From Acanthochlamys bracteata (taxonomy: Eukaryota > Streptophyta > Magnoliopsida > Pandanales > Velloziaceae), in contig CM034127.1 in the NCBI GenBank assembly GCA_019914995.1, positions 7,254,001-7,318,000 of the forward strand: a stretch of DNA of 64,000 nucleotides, written 5' to 3'. This document shows, one piece after another, positions 14,748 to 27,561 of this stretch. Within the stretch, counting starts at the first letter, position 1. Every line of letters starts with the position of its first letter. The notes under the pieces were generated by a model that made no database searches, was not told the DNA's origin, and saw only the letters and a program-made list of their open reading frames with translations. A program made the position numbers and the translations under genes.

Positions 14748-17700
14748 GATGATGACAAAACAAATTAAGAATTATTGGTTTATGATTTAACAAATCATAG
14801 TGATGCTTAAAACAAAAACATGCTTTTGTTACCTAAGAAACTTTTTGAATAAATTCTCCCCCTTACTGAATGCATTATTAACGCTTTCACTTTCCTACAC
14901 ACAATAATTCTTCCATCTCTCCCCCTTTTTGTCAACACAAAAAGAGTGGGAGGTATATATTCATGATGCATAAAGAATGTATTCATATAATCCAAGAAAC
15001 AACACGTGTATATATTTTACCTTGATTTACCTTTACTGACATTAACTGAGAAGGATATATCTCACCATTCTTTACTGATGGAGGCTTCTCTCTCGTTTAT
15101 GCTTAAAAACTTCTTGAATTTCTCCCCCTTTCAAATATAATATATGCTTTACCTCCTACGATATCTTTGTAGATGGATAGACTTGTATTTGCATTGATGT
15201 GGCATAATGAGAATAACTCCTGACTGTTCAGAAGATTTAACAGAAGGTTGTTTCTTCTCTGTTTAAGATCCAGCTGGCTATTTTGCGACTGTTTTTGTAT
15301 AGAGAGATATCTTCTTACTGTCTTCATCTAAACTGCATTACTGAAAATACCTTTTCTCGACTTTAGGTTAGTTCACAAATGCAATAATAATTAGCAGAGA
15401 TTGTAAAATCAAATTCTTTGCAAAATTCCGATCCCATTTAAAGTACAAACGTAAAACTTCACATTTCATTCCAGTATAATTCAAAACTGACAATATTTGT
15501 CAAAAGAAAATATCATCAAAATCGTCATTTCAGAAATACAAAACAATTTTACGATATATTCAAATCAAGATAATACTTCACAATTTATATCATACAAATT
15601 CACAATGTTATATAGCATTTGCACTTAATAATTTGCCAAAAAGAGATAGGAGAGAATTTATCCATACCTTATTTGCACCTTACGCCTTACTGTTTTACTT
15701 GACAAAGAGAATTTTCTTATAGTATATGTCAATTCATCCATGCAGCAAGAAGAGCGTTGCATGTCCCCGTTTGCACCGAATAGGTCCTGCAAAATATATG
15801 ACTTGCAGAGAAAGGATATCTCATGTAAGTTATATCTTCTTTTACTAAGACATTTGCACTTCTCCCCTTAATAGTTGCTTTCATTCTACAAGGGCATAAT
15901 CTTCTTATTGTTGATATAGTTAGGACCTCTCATCTCAATAAAAAAACTGCGTATGGTAAAATTAGTATAGAAACTTTTTCAGCATGTAAGTGTTAACTCC
16001 AGCAGAGTGCTTTGCTTCCTCATTTTGCCATCTTCTCTTATCATTTTCAAGGAATAATGTTAAATTCCATCACAAACATTTAAAGAGATAAAACCAAATT
16101 AATAGCAGATTTGTATTTTTGGGGTTGCAATGTTGACACTAGTTTTGTTCATATCAATCATTTTCCTCATGTGATATTTAGTAGCATATATGTGCTAGCT
16201 AGGAGTTTTGGAAACATCCTGCATGACAGTAATCATTAGGTACCATATTGTTTTGAATAGAGCAATAAAGAGCATACTGCTTTAATAATTATAGCATATA
16301 TAGATTTCAACTAAGCACACATAGGTTAAGCAAATTTTAACAGACAGTTCAATCAAGAATTAAATTTCAGCAATATCTCAATAAGGTGTATCATTTACTT
16401 CAACACTAACACTTCATCAAAGTTTTGAAGATTATTGAAATCAATATACCGAAAAGAGACTTACCTTTGCCCCACTGTGATATTATAAGAGAAAACTTAC
16501 CTCTTTGTTGTGCAAATTTCTTTATGTCTTTTATCAACAATTGGCGTTGTAGTTCTCTTATTAATTGCATGCTTACTAGACGATGCAATATTTGTATTTC
16601 TGCAATTTTGGTTGCCATTGATTGTGTTGCTGTAAGGTGCTTGCTATTTGTTATGGAACCAACGTCTCTTCTTCTGAATGCACCCTCACTCAATTTTTAA
16701 GAGTTTGTCTCAACTCTTTTGCTTTTGCATCGATTAGTTAAGATCTGCAAACTATATGTTAGTCAATAATACTTCATCAGAAACATGATTAGTGGATACT
16801 TTCTAGAGCATGTAGATGCTGAAATTCAGAATATCAGAAATGTATAGAGATTCCTTCATGAGGATAAGTTAGTATAGAACCATCTCCAATAATTTTCTGA
16901 ACCAAGCATTATCTCAGTAGATATCCTTCATATCCATATTTTCTTTTTCATCATATATTCAATTATTAAACCTTTTCTTTACTTGAGAACAGAAGCTGAC
17001 AAAGTATGGCATTTATAATGGTTCCTACAAAGGACTTCAATGTACTAACAGTAAGATGAACAACAAAACCTTCATTTGTATTACATGATGTAAATCTTAA
17101 AATGGTTAATTAGTTTTTAAGGAGAAATGCATTTTACAAAATATAATACTCTTATTTCAGAAAATTCAGTAAGTTTTCAGTAACATATTAGACACTGCAT
17201 TTGTAACAGATTTGAAAACAAACCATTAATTAAACATACCTTTCAAAAGTAATGAATTCATGAAAATTTATACTAGCAAATAAAGTATGTTTGTAAAATC
17301 TTTTTGCAATATCAAAAATTTGTTTTGAAAAATTCATTCGCATTCCAAAAGCAACTATGCATCTATGATAAAGGGCCATGAGATCTTGACATATCTCAAA
17401 AATTGATATAAGGGCAATGTACGTACCTCTTGATAAAAAATTGATAATAAATATATAGGTTACCTGTTGATAGCTTCTCATGAAGATTACTAGATCTATA
17501 TTTGAATACAAATGATACAATTTGAAAACACTCATTGCATTTCAGAGGTTTCAACAGAAAGTTGTTAATCTTCTGTTCAGATTGTAGTTGGCTATTCATC
17601 TGCTGAAATTTACATTTCTTCACTGTTTTTAAATAAATCTGTAAAACATCTCTCATGCAGGCAAAGCAGGGATTTTCAGATTTGATCTTCATTTCAATTA

Positions 17701-18062
17701 GATATTTGATAAAAATAAATCTACAAGATTTGAAAAGGATTTTTAAATTATAGTATCTAAATCTCTATACCATAGCTATCCACTTTTCTTTATATTTCTC
17801 TTACAATGATTAGTAGTACATATATCTATGCCAATCAAAAATTCTAAAATATCATGCATACATACATTAATATTTATTGAAAATTTGCATAAAGCTAAGA
17901 TTCATACAATTTCAACGAAAGATGAGTTGCAATTCGTTTTATTTGTATTTAAAAGCTAAAAATATTAAAGTCTTGGCAATCATAAAAATCATTACAAGAT
18001 AGAATTACTTACCTCATCGTTGAAAAACATTTACGCCTTTGATACCCAAATTTTATTGGGTT
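14748..18062 (-). other. Sire-A non-coding interior
   Basis: The 3.3 kb between the polypurine tract and gag contains no pol-like frame on either strand. It is not random: on the minus strand it is collinear with the interiors of Sire-B and Sire-D. For example, 17530-17640 matches 38200-38300, and 17640-17900 matches 51390-51830. A related segment built around AATAGCCAGCTG recurs at 15210-15310, so part of the interior is also internally repeated. The function of the conserved sequence is unknown. Confidence 0.7.
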
Positions 18063-19708
18063 CTAAAGTATTGATAATCTGGAGAGATTCTTTTGGCACC
18101 CACATTTTTTGTTCATACCTTGATTTTTCTTGAAATTGGAATAATGAGTCACATTTTCATCGTTGCTTGCAACACAGGAGGTGGATGGATTACCTTGCAA
18201 AATAATAGATTGTTTAGTAGTAAAGCATCTAGCACTTGTTATAAAAGGATTTTCACTAACCTTTTTCAGAAGACGGTTGCTCTTGGAAATCCACAATACC
18301 TTTAACTTATTCTCATTATTTTTGAACCAACAAGAACTTATCTTGTGACCCTTTCTACCACAATGAAAACACTTAACAAAAGGAATAAAAGAATGTACTT
18401 TGTTAGCCTTATACTTACTGGAGAATGCACCGTCTGTAGTTTTTAAGTTTTGCTTAATATTGGTTCGGTTGACAACAAGATTCACACTGGTTGGCACAAA
18501 CTTGATCCTTCTTTTCTGAATACACCTTTCTGTGAGCCAAGCATAGCATCCAACCTGTCTTTACTTTTAACAAATCTTGTTAGAGAAGTTTGCAGGTCAC
18601 TGTTCTCGGTAGTGAAATCTTTTACCTTATTTCTCAGTCGTAAGCATTCAGTAGCATGTGATTTCTCAGTTCTTCTTTCAGACAATCACATTCCGCATGT
18701 AACTTGATATTATCTACTTCTAACTCCTTGATATTCTCATTTAAATTCACACAAGTATAGGAGTTACCAATAACAGAGTTACTCAAATATTTACCAGTAA
18801 TATAGTCATTCAACTTGACACAAAGTTTCTCATTTGTCTCAATGAGCTTTCTGTTTTCAGCACGTAACGCATGTATTTCTGCACTTGTTTGGTTAGTATG
18901 CAAAGTAAGATCATCATTAAAAGTAAGTACTTGCTTAGTCAACAAATCGTTCTTTTCTTTATATTCACGCATGCAGTTTTTCATACTTTTTGTTCATGCT
19001 TTTTACATGCATGTATTTAGCATACAGTTTATCAAAATTTTCATTCAAATTTTTATTTGAGTCATAAAGTTCAGATGAGCTTACCTCACTAGATTGTTCA
19101 TTATTGGCCATTTGACATAATCCCATCTCTTTTTGATGAACAATTTCAGTTTTGCTTCTTTTAGATGAGGAAGAATTTTTGTTGCTGCATCTAGGTTTTG
19201 CTATCTTCCGAAGCCGGTTCTTCCTCAAGATGTGCCTGCATTTTTTTATAACTAAAACAACGTTATCTTCTTCTTTAGAGGAAGGAAAACTTACCTCATT
19301 CTGGTATTTGTGGATAGCTGTCAAGCGAAGGTGATGTTCCTTTTGATGATTTAGTATTGCTTCATTTTCATTTGATTGGCTAGCCTCAGATTTGCCTTCA
19401 TATATTCTCTCTAACTTGAGCCAAACTTCTTTTGCTGTAGAATGAAAGTAAATGTGATTAAATTGTTCAAAATTTAAAGCACGATACAGCAAATCTAAAG
19501 CATAAGAGTTTAAAGAAGAAAAGTTGTTATTTTCTGAAATTTGCATTGTAGCTCTATCTCCATCTTCGACAATCTTCCACAAAAAGTAATTTTGCGACTT
19601 TAAAAATATAGTCATCTTCATCTTCCAATGTCTGTAATTATTTCCATCAAATGCTGGAGGACAGTCAAGCGATCTTCCTTTCTTTTCAATATGAGTTGAG
19701 TTCGCCAT
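18063..19708 (-). pseudogene. gag: Sire-A gag (capsid/nucleocapsid), frameshifted
   Basis: Gag coats retroelement RNA in the cytoplasmic virus-like particle. The frame opens at ATG 19708, shortly after the primer-binding site, with the FDGNNYRHWKMKM start typical of copia gag (DUF4219/UBN2). It continues through a coiled-coil-rich middle and ends with a CX2CX4HX4C zinc knuckle at about 18330-18371. The reading passes through four overlapping frames (18965-19708, 18634-18984, 18482-18685, 18063-18497), so at least three shifts break it as assembled. Compared with Sire-C gag, much of the central UBN2 core and the first zinc knuckle are missing. Sire-D also lacks that knuckle, so the loss is probably ancestral. 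Confidence 0.85.
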
Positions 19709-19748
19709 TGGATCTTTTCCTCAAGGTGGTTAAACCTTCAATTTAGAG

Positions 19749-19763
19749 GCCCGCTCGATACCA
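19749..19763 (-). promoter_or_regulatory. Sire-A primer-binding site (initiator tRNA-Met type)
   Basis: Two bases inside the 5' LTR the minus strand reads TGGTATCGAGCGGGC, close to the TGGTATCAGAGC complement of plant initiator tRNA-Met that Sire-C carries intact. One base is missing relative to that motif. Its position fixes the orientation of the element. Confidence 0.85.
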
Positions 19764-19765
19764 AT

Positions 19766-21856
19766 TGTTGGTCAAACCCGCACAACCAACTCAAGAGGGG
19801 GGGTGAATTGAGTTGGTAGCTAAAAATTTTAATCCAAAGTATTCGTATATAAATAGAGCTGATTTCCTACAATATAGCAAGGTATAGTATTGAGCGTAAA
19901 ATGATTCTCTCTGTTTGGCGTTCTCTGTTTAGTTCAAGTGCAAGCAATATAAAAAATTATTCAAAACACAAACACACACGAATTTACGTGGTTCGCAAAT
20001 GAATTTGCCTCGCCCACGACCACTCTTTGTCAAGAGTGAATTCTACTAATTCTTATCAAGTTGCTACAATACCAAGTAATGTGTTTAGCCAAACACCATT
20101 ACTTTAACCGGTTCTCTCTTCAAGATAAACCACCTACAGCCTACTAGACTCACAAGTCTCTCCATTTGCTAAGACACAAGCCTTACCCAAGGCCTTGTGT
20201 AAAAAGTACGAGCTCCTTACAAGATTAGCACAACTGAAAAGGCTTAACCAAGCCCTTCTCAACGAGTATGTTTGTTACAAACAATTTTCAAGCACTGGAT
20301 CTCTCTCACTGGATTGAATTTAAACTTAGTAAAGCAAAGAGAGGATCAAAGAAATGCCAAAGATATATCTAGATAAAGCTCAGGCAGTGAGGTTGTGGGA
20401 GAGATGTTTCTTCTTTATGTAAGCTTTTTCTTATGTATGTGGCTCTGTTTTTCTTTTGCTCTGTAGTGTCTCTCACCTGGTTTATTTTTCTCTTCTTCTC
20501 CCTCTTATATTTTCTGTTCTCTGGCTATTGAAATTTCTAATCTTCTAATGGTAGGAAATTTTCCCGTTGTCTCCCTTGTGCGCCTGCTACAATGTTATCA
20601 CTTTGCTCTTCTACGCTGCTGCCAATCGGGTTCCATCAATTAGGTCTTCAACGGTTGGATCTTTCTTTTATAACAATAAATGGGCTTGTCGGTGATTTCA
20701 ATTTCTCTCGCGTGTGCTCCCCTTCTTTGCTCTTTCTGGTGGCCTTTAGTATGGAGACGATGAACCAATCTGGTGACTGGAATACATCAAGCTCAAATTC
20801 GAATTTTTCTTCTGAATTCATAGATCAGTCATGTGAAGTTCCTGTTGGATGTTCAATTTGATTGCTGTGACTGCAATATATAAATTTGTTTTGCAGTGAC
20901 GAATGCTAGTGATTTGAAGTGTATTATCATTTGGATGTTCCAGCAAAATCAACTCTGATATGCAGTGAAAGAATGCTTGGATTTCATCTTGTGAATCTTG
21001 TAAGAAGGCTCTATATGGAGTGTTCTTCTGTCAACTTCATTTATCTGAATCATTTTGTATAGTTGCTCCATATAGTAGGTTATTGTGATGTATCGTCGCA
21101 GCACTATGGTGGATCAGGTGTATGTATACTCTTTGTAACTGGATCCTAGGCTTTTAATGAAAATCGATATTCAATTTTGAATTCTGGCATGCTGACAAAC
21201 TGGTTTTGATGGCACTTTAGCATTGTGTTCTTGACATTCATTTGTCGTGATTTGTTACTGAACTTGATGTGAAATGACAGTGGATATGATGTTCTATATG
21301 TCCTCAAAAATTGGCTTCAAACGAATGAGAAAATTTTGATCAAACTTCATCTGAAAGTTAACTCCACTATTGTCTGATTTTCTGCAATGTATGTTTTCTT
21401 AATTTCTTCCGATCTTTCACGAATTTTCCAAAGTTGTGTAGATCATAATTTGATAAACTCTTTAGCCAAGATTGTTGTATGCATGTTGTTCTAGCTCTGG
21501 TAAAAATATCTTCCTCAAACTGAATTTGCATCACGATCGAATCTGCCTCTGAAATTTACAACTTGATCATTTTCACTCGGTTCAGGATCAGCAGTAATCT
21601 AGTCGGCTGTTCTTGTGAGACTTCTCTGTTCTGCTCTCTGTCCTGCTCTCTGTTCTGCTGTCCAACACTTATTGATTTTCATCTTGCGTCCGAAGTAGAG
21701 TTTCCTATAAAGCAGCTGGCTGGACTATAACTATTTATTTGCAAGAATTTATACTTTCAATTCTGCATAGCTTAGTTTAAATCATTAGTCCATCTAATTC
21801 ATAAACTATAATTCTTAATATTTGTAATCATCAAAATCAGTCTTGATATTCCAACA
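19766..21856 (-). repeat. Sire-A 5' LTR (right copy)
   Basis: The copy is 2,091 bases and nearly identical to the left one over most of its length. As the 5' LTR in element orientation it should hold the promoter, but I found no convincing TATA box. The frame at 20592-20861 corresponds to the one at 13331-13738 in the partner and differs in length. Confidence 0.92.
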
Positions 21857-21861
21857 GAAAG

Positions 21862-23560
21862 TTCTTGTTAGAAAGAAGAAATAAATAGAAAGCATAAAAA
21901 AAAGCATACTAGTAGGCAGGCAAGTTTCAATCCAAGAATAGAAAATAATTGAAAGAAGAAAATAATTGAAGATAAATATTAGAACAAATACATATGCGCA
22001 CCAGTACTACTTATACATCATAGTATTCACCAAATAACAATACTGTAGTAGAATTGGAATGCTCACCTATGTCCAAGTAGGAATATTCAAGAGTCAGAGT
22101 GTGATGTACAACTTCAATCTGGCAAAGTTGTTCTAATGCATTTAGAATTTGATCTGAAATATCAGATAACTCATCTTCATTTTAATAATCATCCAGAAAT
22201 AAGCAAATAGAAACAAATCCAATGTTACATGGAGAACATAATAGAATTAATTATCGAAATATTGAGACCTTTTTTTTTTGGTAAACTAATTATCATCGTA
22301 TTATCAAAAGAAGAATAAGAATAAACATGTTAAGAAACAAGCTTTGTCCACTTATTCAAGACAATATAAGGATTCTCTTACAGCTATCTGTTAGAATGAA
22401 ATACTGTCACACATTAACAAAGAGTAATTTATATGAAATCCTAAAAAAAAAAAAGTTTAGGGTGAATAGAGTTTAATAAGGTTCACCTCTATTACCTATA
22501 ATCCAGAGTGAACAAATCAGAATTTTGACTAATGCAATTGGACATTAGGAGAGGTATACAGCCACAATATTTCAGTTGAAATTGCATACCGCACAATATT
22601 CCAGAGTGAATAAATCTATGCATAATAGACACAGAAAGAAAATCTGGAATGCTTGTATAAAGAATAGATAAATTTCATACCAACTAGAACTACTACTACT
22701 AGTAAAGCCAACAAAACAACAATATCAGTTGATGTATTCAAAGCATTTAATAACTTCAAAAGTGATTGCAATATAGTAAAACATAACAGAAAGAAACAAA
22801 TAAATAGAAAGTTCTTGTTAGAAAGAAGAAACAAATAGAACGCATAAAAAAAAACACACTAGTAGGCAGGCTCCAATCCATAGAATAGAAAATAATTGAA
22901 AGAAGAACATAATTGAAGATAAATATTAGAACAAATACATATGCGTACCAGTACTACTTATATATCATAGTATTCACCAAATAACAAACACTGTAGTAGA
23001 ATTGGAATGCTCACCTATGTTCAAGTAGGAATATTCAAGAGTCAGGGTGTGATGTACAACTTCAATCTGGCAAAGTTGTTCTAATGCATTTAGAATTTGA
23101 TCTGAAATATCAGATAACTCATCTTCATTTTAATAATCATCCAGAAATAAGCAAATAGAAACAAATCCAATGTTACATGGAGAACATAATAGAATTAATT
23201 ATCAAAATATTGTGACCTTTTTTTTTTCCGTAAGCTAATTATCATCGTATTATCAAAAGAAGAATAAGAATAAACATGTTAAGAAACAAGCTTTGTCCAC
23301 TTATTCAAGACAATATAAGGATTCTCTTACAGCTATCTGTTAGAATGAAATACTATCACACATTAACAAAGAGTAATTTACATGAAATCCTAAAAAAAAA
23401 CACACGTTTAGAGTGAACAGAGTTTAATAATGTTCACCTCTATTACCTATAATCCAGAGTGAATAAATCAGAATTTTGACTAATGCAATTGGACATTAGG
23501 AGAGGTATACAGCCACAATATTTCAGTTGAAATTGCATACCACACAATTCACTAAAACAA
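21862..23560. repeat. ~950-bp tandem duplication, first copy split by Sire-A
   Basis: Copy A is 12432-12633 plus 21862-22611; copy B is 22612 to about 23550. The two align over their whole length with scattered changes, and TTCTTGTTAG at 21862 recurs at 22812, exactly 950 bases later. The duplication therefore came before the Sire-A insertion. The sequence is non-coding, AT-rich and unrecognised, and may be intron-like. Confidence 0.85.
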
Positions 23561-24470
23561 ATAGAAAAAGGAATAGCTATTTCTGAAAGTTAAATATCAC
23601 TTAGCATTTCCAGCTTTAACATAAATAAAACCAAACTAATCATTAACAGGACAGTTACACCCATAAAACTCAAGGCCAATATCATCAGCAAGAATAGAAT
23701 GACAGTTAAGAAATGGCAGAGACATAAAGCATGCACATCAATATCACCAAATAGCGATCACAGTAGGATCTCGACAGATGTTTACCATAAGAAAGCAATC
23801 ATTACGATAATCATAACTAAAACATTATATTCCAATATGACAGAAACATTATTTTCTTATCAACAAATTTAAGAAAAATAAAATGAAATAAAAGTAAAAT
23901 CAGACGAATGGAAGAAAAATTGAAGATGAAATTGAAGAAGAAAATCAAAGAAGAAATCAAACAAAATCAAGATGGAATTTTAATAGGAAATCAAAATATC
24001 CGACGAAATTGAAGAAATTACACGATTCGAGAAATCGAATTCGATGAAAATCAAACCATATGAAAATGAGATCAGTGCAAAAGCGGCGAAAACGAAATCG
24101 AAAACAAATTGAGAACGTACCTTGATTACCGGCGGCAAAGAGGCAAGGAGCGGCGCGGCGAGAATAGACGAGCGACGTGGTGAGTGACGAAGAAATAAGA
24201 TCAATTTTGTTTAATCTAATATAGTGTGTAAATACAATGAAGCATTATGGGTAAGATGGAAATTTTAATTTGTAATAATAACAATATTAATTTTATTCCA
24301 TACTACATCCTACATTGGTGTGTAACGATTTACAAATTAATGAGAATTAATAGAAGAAGTTTTAATCCGTATTAATCTTATAAATTTGTTACCAAACAAG
24401 AGCAATGAACAGTCACTAGTTCACTTACTCTCAATTACTCCATATTACTCCTAATCCAAATACAATGTTT
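23561..24470 (-). other. Non-coding DNA with a first-exon-like patch
   Basis: Around 24100-24200 the minus strand turns GC-richer and reads like the start of a plant gene. A short CGCCGCGCC-rich stretch ends in CAAG followed by GTACGTTC, a good splice donor, and then long AT-rich sequence. No continuation of a coding sequence is found to the left. The edge near 24380-24470 (ACCAAACAAG, then TCCAAATACAATG) resembles the end of a DNA transposon. A decayed transposon-carried gene is one reading, with weak support. Confidence 0.25.
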
Positions 24471-25229
24471 GGGGCACCATGGGGTGCCGGCTCACTTACA
24501 ATGCTACAAACTCAATCTCCACCGTTAGATATAAAGAACTATTAATTAGAATCCTTATTGCAAAATTTTAGCTCAATTGGATCAAGAGTCGACCATTATC
24601 TGTTCTTTTGGTCAATAGACAATATATATATATATATATGTATGGGGAGAGATAGGGGCACTCTCTCTTTAATGGCACATCCGGGCTCTCCTTCTCCGAT
24701 TTATGACCAGGGTAACTTCCAAATCTAATCTCCACCGTTCGATATGAAAAACTATGAGTTAGAAACCTAACTATAAAATTTCAGCTCAATCGGACCACGA
24801 ATTCACCTCCATTATATCACTTGATCAAGATGACGGAAATGATACAACATATATATTTTTGAGTTTTCTTACTTTCTGTCATCTTGATCAAATGATCGGA
24901 TGGAGGTGAATTGGTGGTCCGATTGAGCTAAAATTTTATAGATAGGTTTCTAACTCATATTTCTTCATATCCAATGGTGAAGATTAGATTTGGAAGTCAC
25001 CCCAGCCATAAACTAAGGAGAGAGTTCCCGGGAGTGCTTTTAAGAAAGGAGTGCCCCTATCCCTCCCCTATATATATATTTTGTGATGTTGATCAAGAGA
25101 ATGGATAGAGATCGATTCGTGCTCCGATTTAGCAAAAATTTTGTTACGAGAATCTAACTCATAATTTTTCATAGCTAAATATGGATATTAAATTTGGACA
25201 ATTATAAATGGAGCGGTGCCCGATGGTGC

Positions 25230-25232
<3 letters not shown>
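24471..25232. mobile_element. Outer foldback MITE, split by a second one
   Basis: The ends are inverted repeats: GGGGCACCAT at 24471 and ATGGTGCCCC at 25223-25232. The halves 24471-24620 and 25076-25232 are complementary, including an AATCTCCACCGTT-type stretch and its degenerate complement. A second foldback of the same broad family sits in the middle. It encodes nothing. The right side abuts a TA microsatellite (about 25233-25262). Confidence 0.8.
24644..25068. mobile_element. Inner foldback MITE (425 bp)
   Basis: GGGGAGAGATAGGGGCACTC at 24644 is mirrored by GAGTGCCCCTATCCCTCCCC ending at 25068, and the arms stay complementary almost to a centre near 24850, so nearly the whole element is one hairpin. 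Related copies lie at 27171-27554, 32949-33317, 47980-48195 (half) and 48210-48560. An RNA of it would form a hairpin of about 200 bp, a possible source of small RNAs. Confidence 0.88.
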
Positions 25233-25262
<30 letters not shown>

Positions 25263-25264
<2 letters not shown>

Positions 25265-27150
25265 TGGAGAGAGATACGTGCACTCCGAGGCACTCCGTTA
25301 CGTGTAAGGTCAAGGTAACATCACGAGTCGTTAATATCTTTCATTTATCTCTTGCAATACTGTTGGTTTATATATTTTTTGTTTGTCCGAATTTTCTCTT
25401 TTTGGCCGACGTCTCACTCCATCGCTTGTACGATCACTGACATCTTAGAAATTCTCTCTCCTTCTACTTTTGTTAATTTTCATTTACTCTTAATTAATTT
25501 GGTTATGTTAATCAACTTACTTTCTTGATTAATTTGTTTCCTTTATTAATTTCATGCTTTTCATTTCTTTCATCGTTTTTCATTCTTTCTTGTGTAGCCA
25601 CGCCGTGAGTGGCCGAAGGCGATCTCATCCGGCAATAGCTCTTGACGATCTCTTGCGTGATCTCTCCTCTATGATCTCTACAGCCACCCACCGTGATCTC
25701 TCAAGGCATCTCTTTCGTGTGCTTTCGGCAGCCGGTCATGGCTGACGGCGACCTCTCTTGGCAGCGGCTCACGGTGATCTCTACTGTCTCCTCACAGCAG
25801 CCACTCACGGCGATCTCTCACGGCTTATCTCTTCTATGTGCTTTCGACAGCTAGTCATATCCGACGGCAATCTTTATCGGCATCAACTAGCAAGTCATGG
25901 CTGACGGCGGTATTTATCGACAGCAGCTCAACCACTCATGGCCGATTCGAAACTTTGAAGTAGTTTTTTTTTTTTTAAAAGTTTTGAATTCGTTTGATTT
26001 GTTTTTATTTTCAATTTTGAATTCTTTGATTTTTTTTCATGTGTTTTTTTTTGTTTGGTATATTGAATTCTTTAATGTATTGATAATTTTCACGGTGTAT
26101 TGGGTTTTATTGGTTTTTCATAGTGTATTGACATTTTTGGTGTATTGATTTTTGGTATTGGAATTATTCTGATGTATGCTGGATGTCGTTCGAACAACAT
26201 TAGATGTTGAGGCAGTGATGAGGAAAAAAAATTGAAAGATGTAGGATCTGTTAACACTCAGCAATTGTTCGCTTTTTCTAACTCCACACTACCTCTCATA
26301 GTGCACAGCAGGATAGTAAGGATGGCCATATCTCTGTATGTGGCAACCACTGCAGGTGTAATTAGAGAAAGCATATAGGGAAGAAGAGAGCAACTGATGG
26401 TGAGAACAGTCCTAGAACGAGTACTTTACAAAATCTCGAATCGGCCGTGAGTGGCTGGCGACAGAGATCGTGTGATTGATCGCCGTCGGTCATGAGTTGC
26501 TGAGTTGTTGTCAATAAATACCGCCGTCAGCCAAGATTGGCTAGCTACCGCGGATAAAGATCGTCGTCGGCCATAACTAGCTGTCTAGAGCACATGGGAG
26601 CAACAAGTCGTGAGAGATAGCTTGCGAGATCGCCGTGAGTGGCTGCTGTGAGTAGATAGGAGAGATTGCTGTCGGCCATGACTAGCTGTCGAGAGCACAC
26701 GAAAGAGACGCCATGAGAGATCGTCATTGAGAGATCACCTTGACTGGCTATAGAGAGCACAAAAGAGAGATCGCACAAGAGATCGTCAAGAGCTATTGCC
26801 GGTTGAAATCCTTGTCAGCCACTAACGACGTAGCTGCACAAGAAAGAAGAATGAAAGACGATGAAAGTAACGAAAAGCATAAAGTTAATAAAGAAAACAA
26901 GTTAATTAAGAAATGATTAAGCCAAATTGATTAAGAGTAATTGAAAATTAATAAAAGCAGAAGGAGAGAGAATTTGTAAGATGTGAGTGATCGTATTCGC
27001 CGATGCAATGAGACGTCGGTCAAAATAGAAAAATTCGGACGAACGGAAAATATATGAACTGATCGCGTTGTAAGAGATAAATAAAAGATTTTAACGACTC
27101 GTGATGTTATCTTGACCTTACACGGAGTGGAGTGCTCGTACCCCTCCACT
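25263..27150. mobile_element. Long-inverted-repeat Mutator-like element, non-coding
   Basis: Arms of about 700 bases (25263-25960 and 26425-27150) are inverted copies, each beginning with a GTGCACTCCG/GAGTGC-type end and a GTGTAAGGTCAAG motif. Inside the arms, short GC-rich units around CACTCACGGCGATCTCTC are repeated several times. The centre (25961-26424) carries a core module found in three other elements of this window. There is no transposase. Long inverted repeats and the resemblance to the FAR1-bearing element at 33358-47770 suggest a non-autonomous MULE. Open frames in the arms (25554-25745 and 26545-26778, minus) are mirror images of each other and not genes. Confidence 0.75.
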
Positions 27151-27170
27151 ATATATAAGTATATATATAT

Positions 27171-27554
27171 ACTCACTCTTTAGATACACTTTCGGTCACT
27201 CTATTTTCGGTTTATGTTCAGCCTTGACCATTCAAATTCAATCTCCACCATTGGATATTAAGAACTATGAGTTCGAAATATAATTACAATATTTCAACTC
27301 AATGACACCACGAATACTCTATTGGATTACTTAATAAAAATGACAAAAAAAAAATATAATTTAAAACTATATATATAGTATTATTTCTGTCTTTTTTATC
27401 AAATGATTGGACGGAGATTGATTCGTATTCGAATTGAACTTAACATTTATCATGAACTTTTTAACTTATTAATCTTCATATCGAACGTTGGAAATTGGAT
27501 TTAAATATCATTCCGACCATAACCCGGAGATGGAGTAGGCACATCCCATCCCTA
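27171..27554. mobile_element. Foldback MITE
   Basis: The left arm, with a CAATCTCCACCATTGGATATT-like segment at about 27240, is complementary to the right arm around 27480-27530. The centre is AT-rich (near 27340-27370). It belongs to the same family as 24644-25068 but is more diverged. Confidence 0.7.
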
Positions 27555-27561
27555 CATGCAT

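Larger units (their letters stand above)
12634..21856 (-). mobile_element. Sire-A: gag-only LTR retrotransposon (Ty1/copia, Sirevirus-type), complete ends
   Basis: This 9,223-bp element has two LTRs of about 2.1 kb starting TGTTGG and ending CCAACA, flanked by a perfect 5-bp duplication, GAAAG (12629-12633 and 21857-21861). It reads on the minus strand: the primer-binding site lies beside the right LTR and the polypurine tract beside the left one. Gag occupies 18063-19708. The remaining 3.3 kb (14734-18062) shows no protease, integrase, reverse transcriptase or RNase H in any frame. Extra polypurine motifs lie at 14856-14864, 14919-14930 and 15122-15130, which is a known Sirevirus hallmark. 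It is therefore a non-autonomous element with all cis signals for movement. Confidence 0.92.

Noticed and set aside
25554..25745. Open frames in the arms of the 25263-27150 element (also 26545-26778, minus)
   Set aside because: They are mirror images produced by the inverted repeat and by GATCTCTC-type internal repeats.
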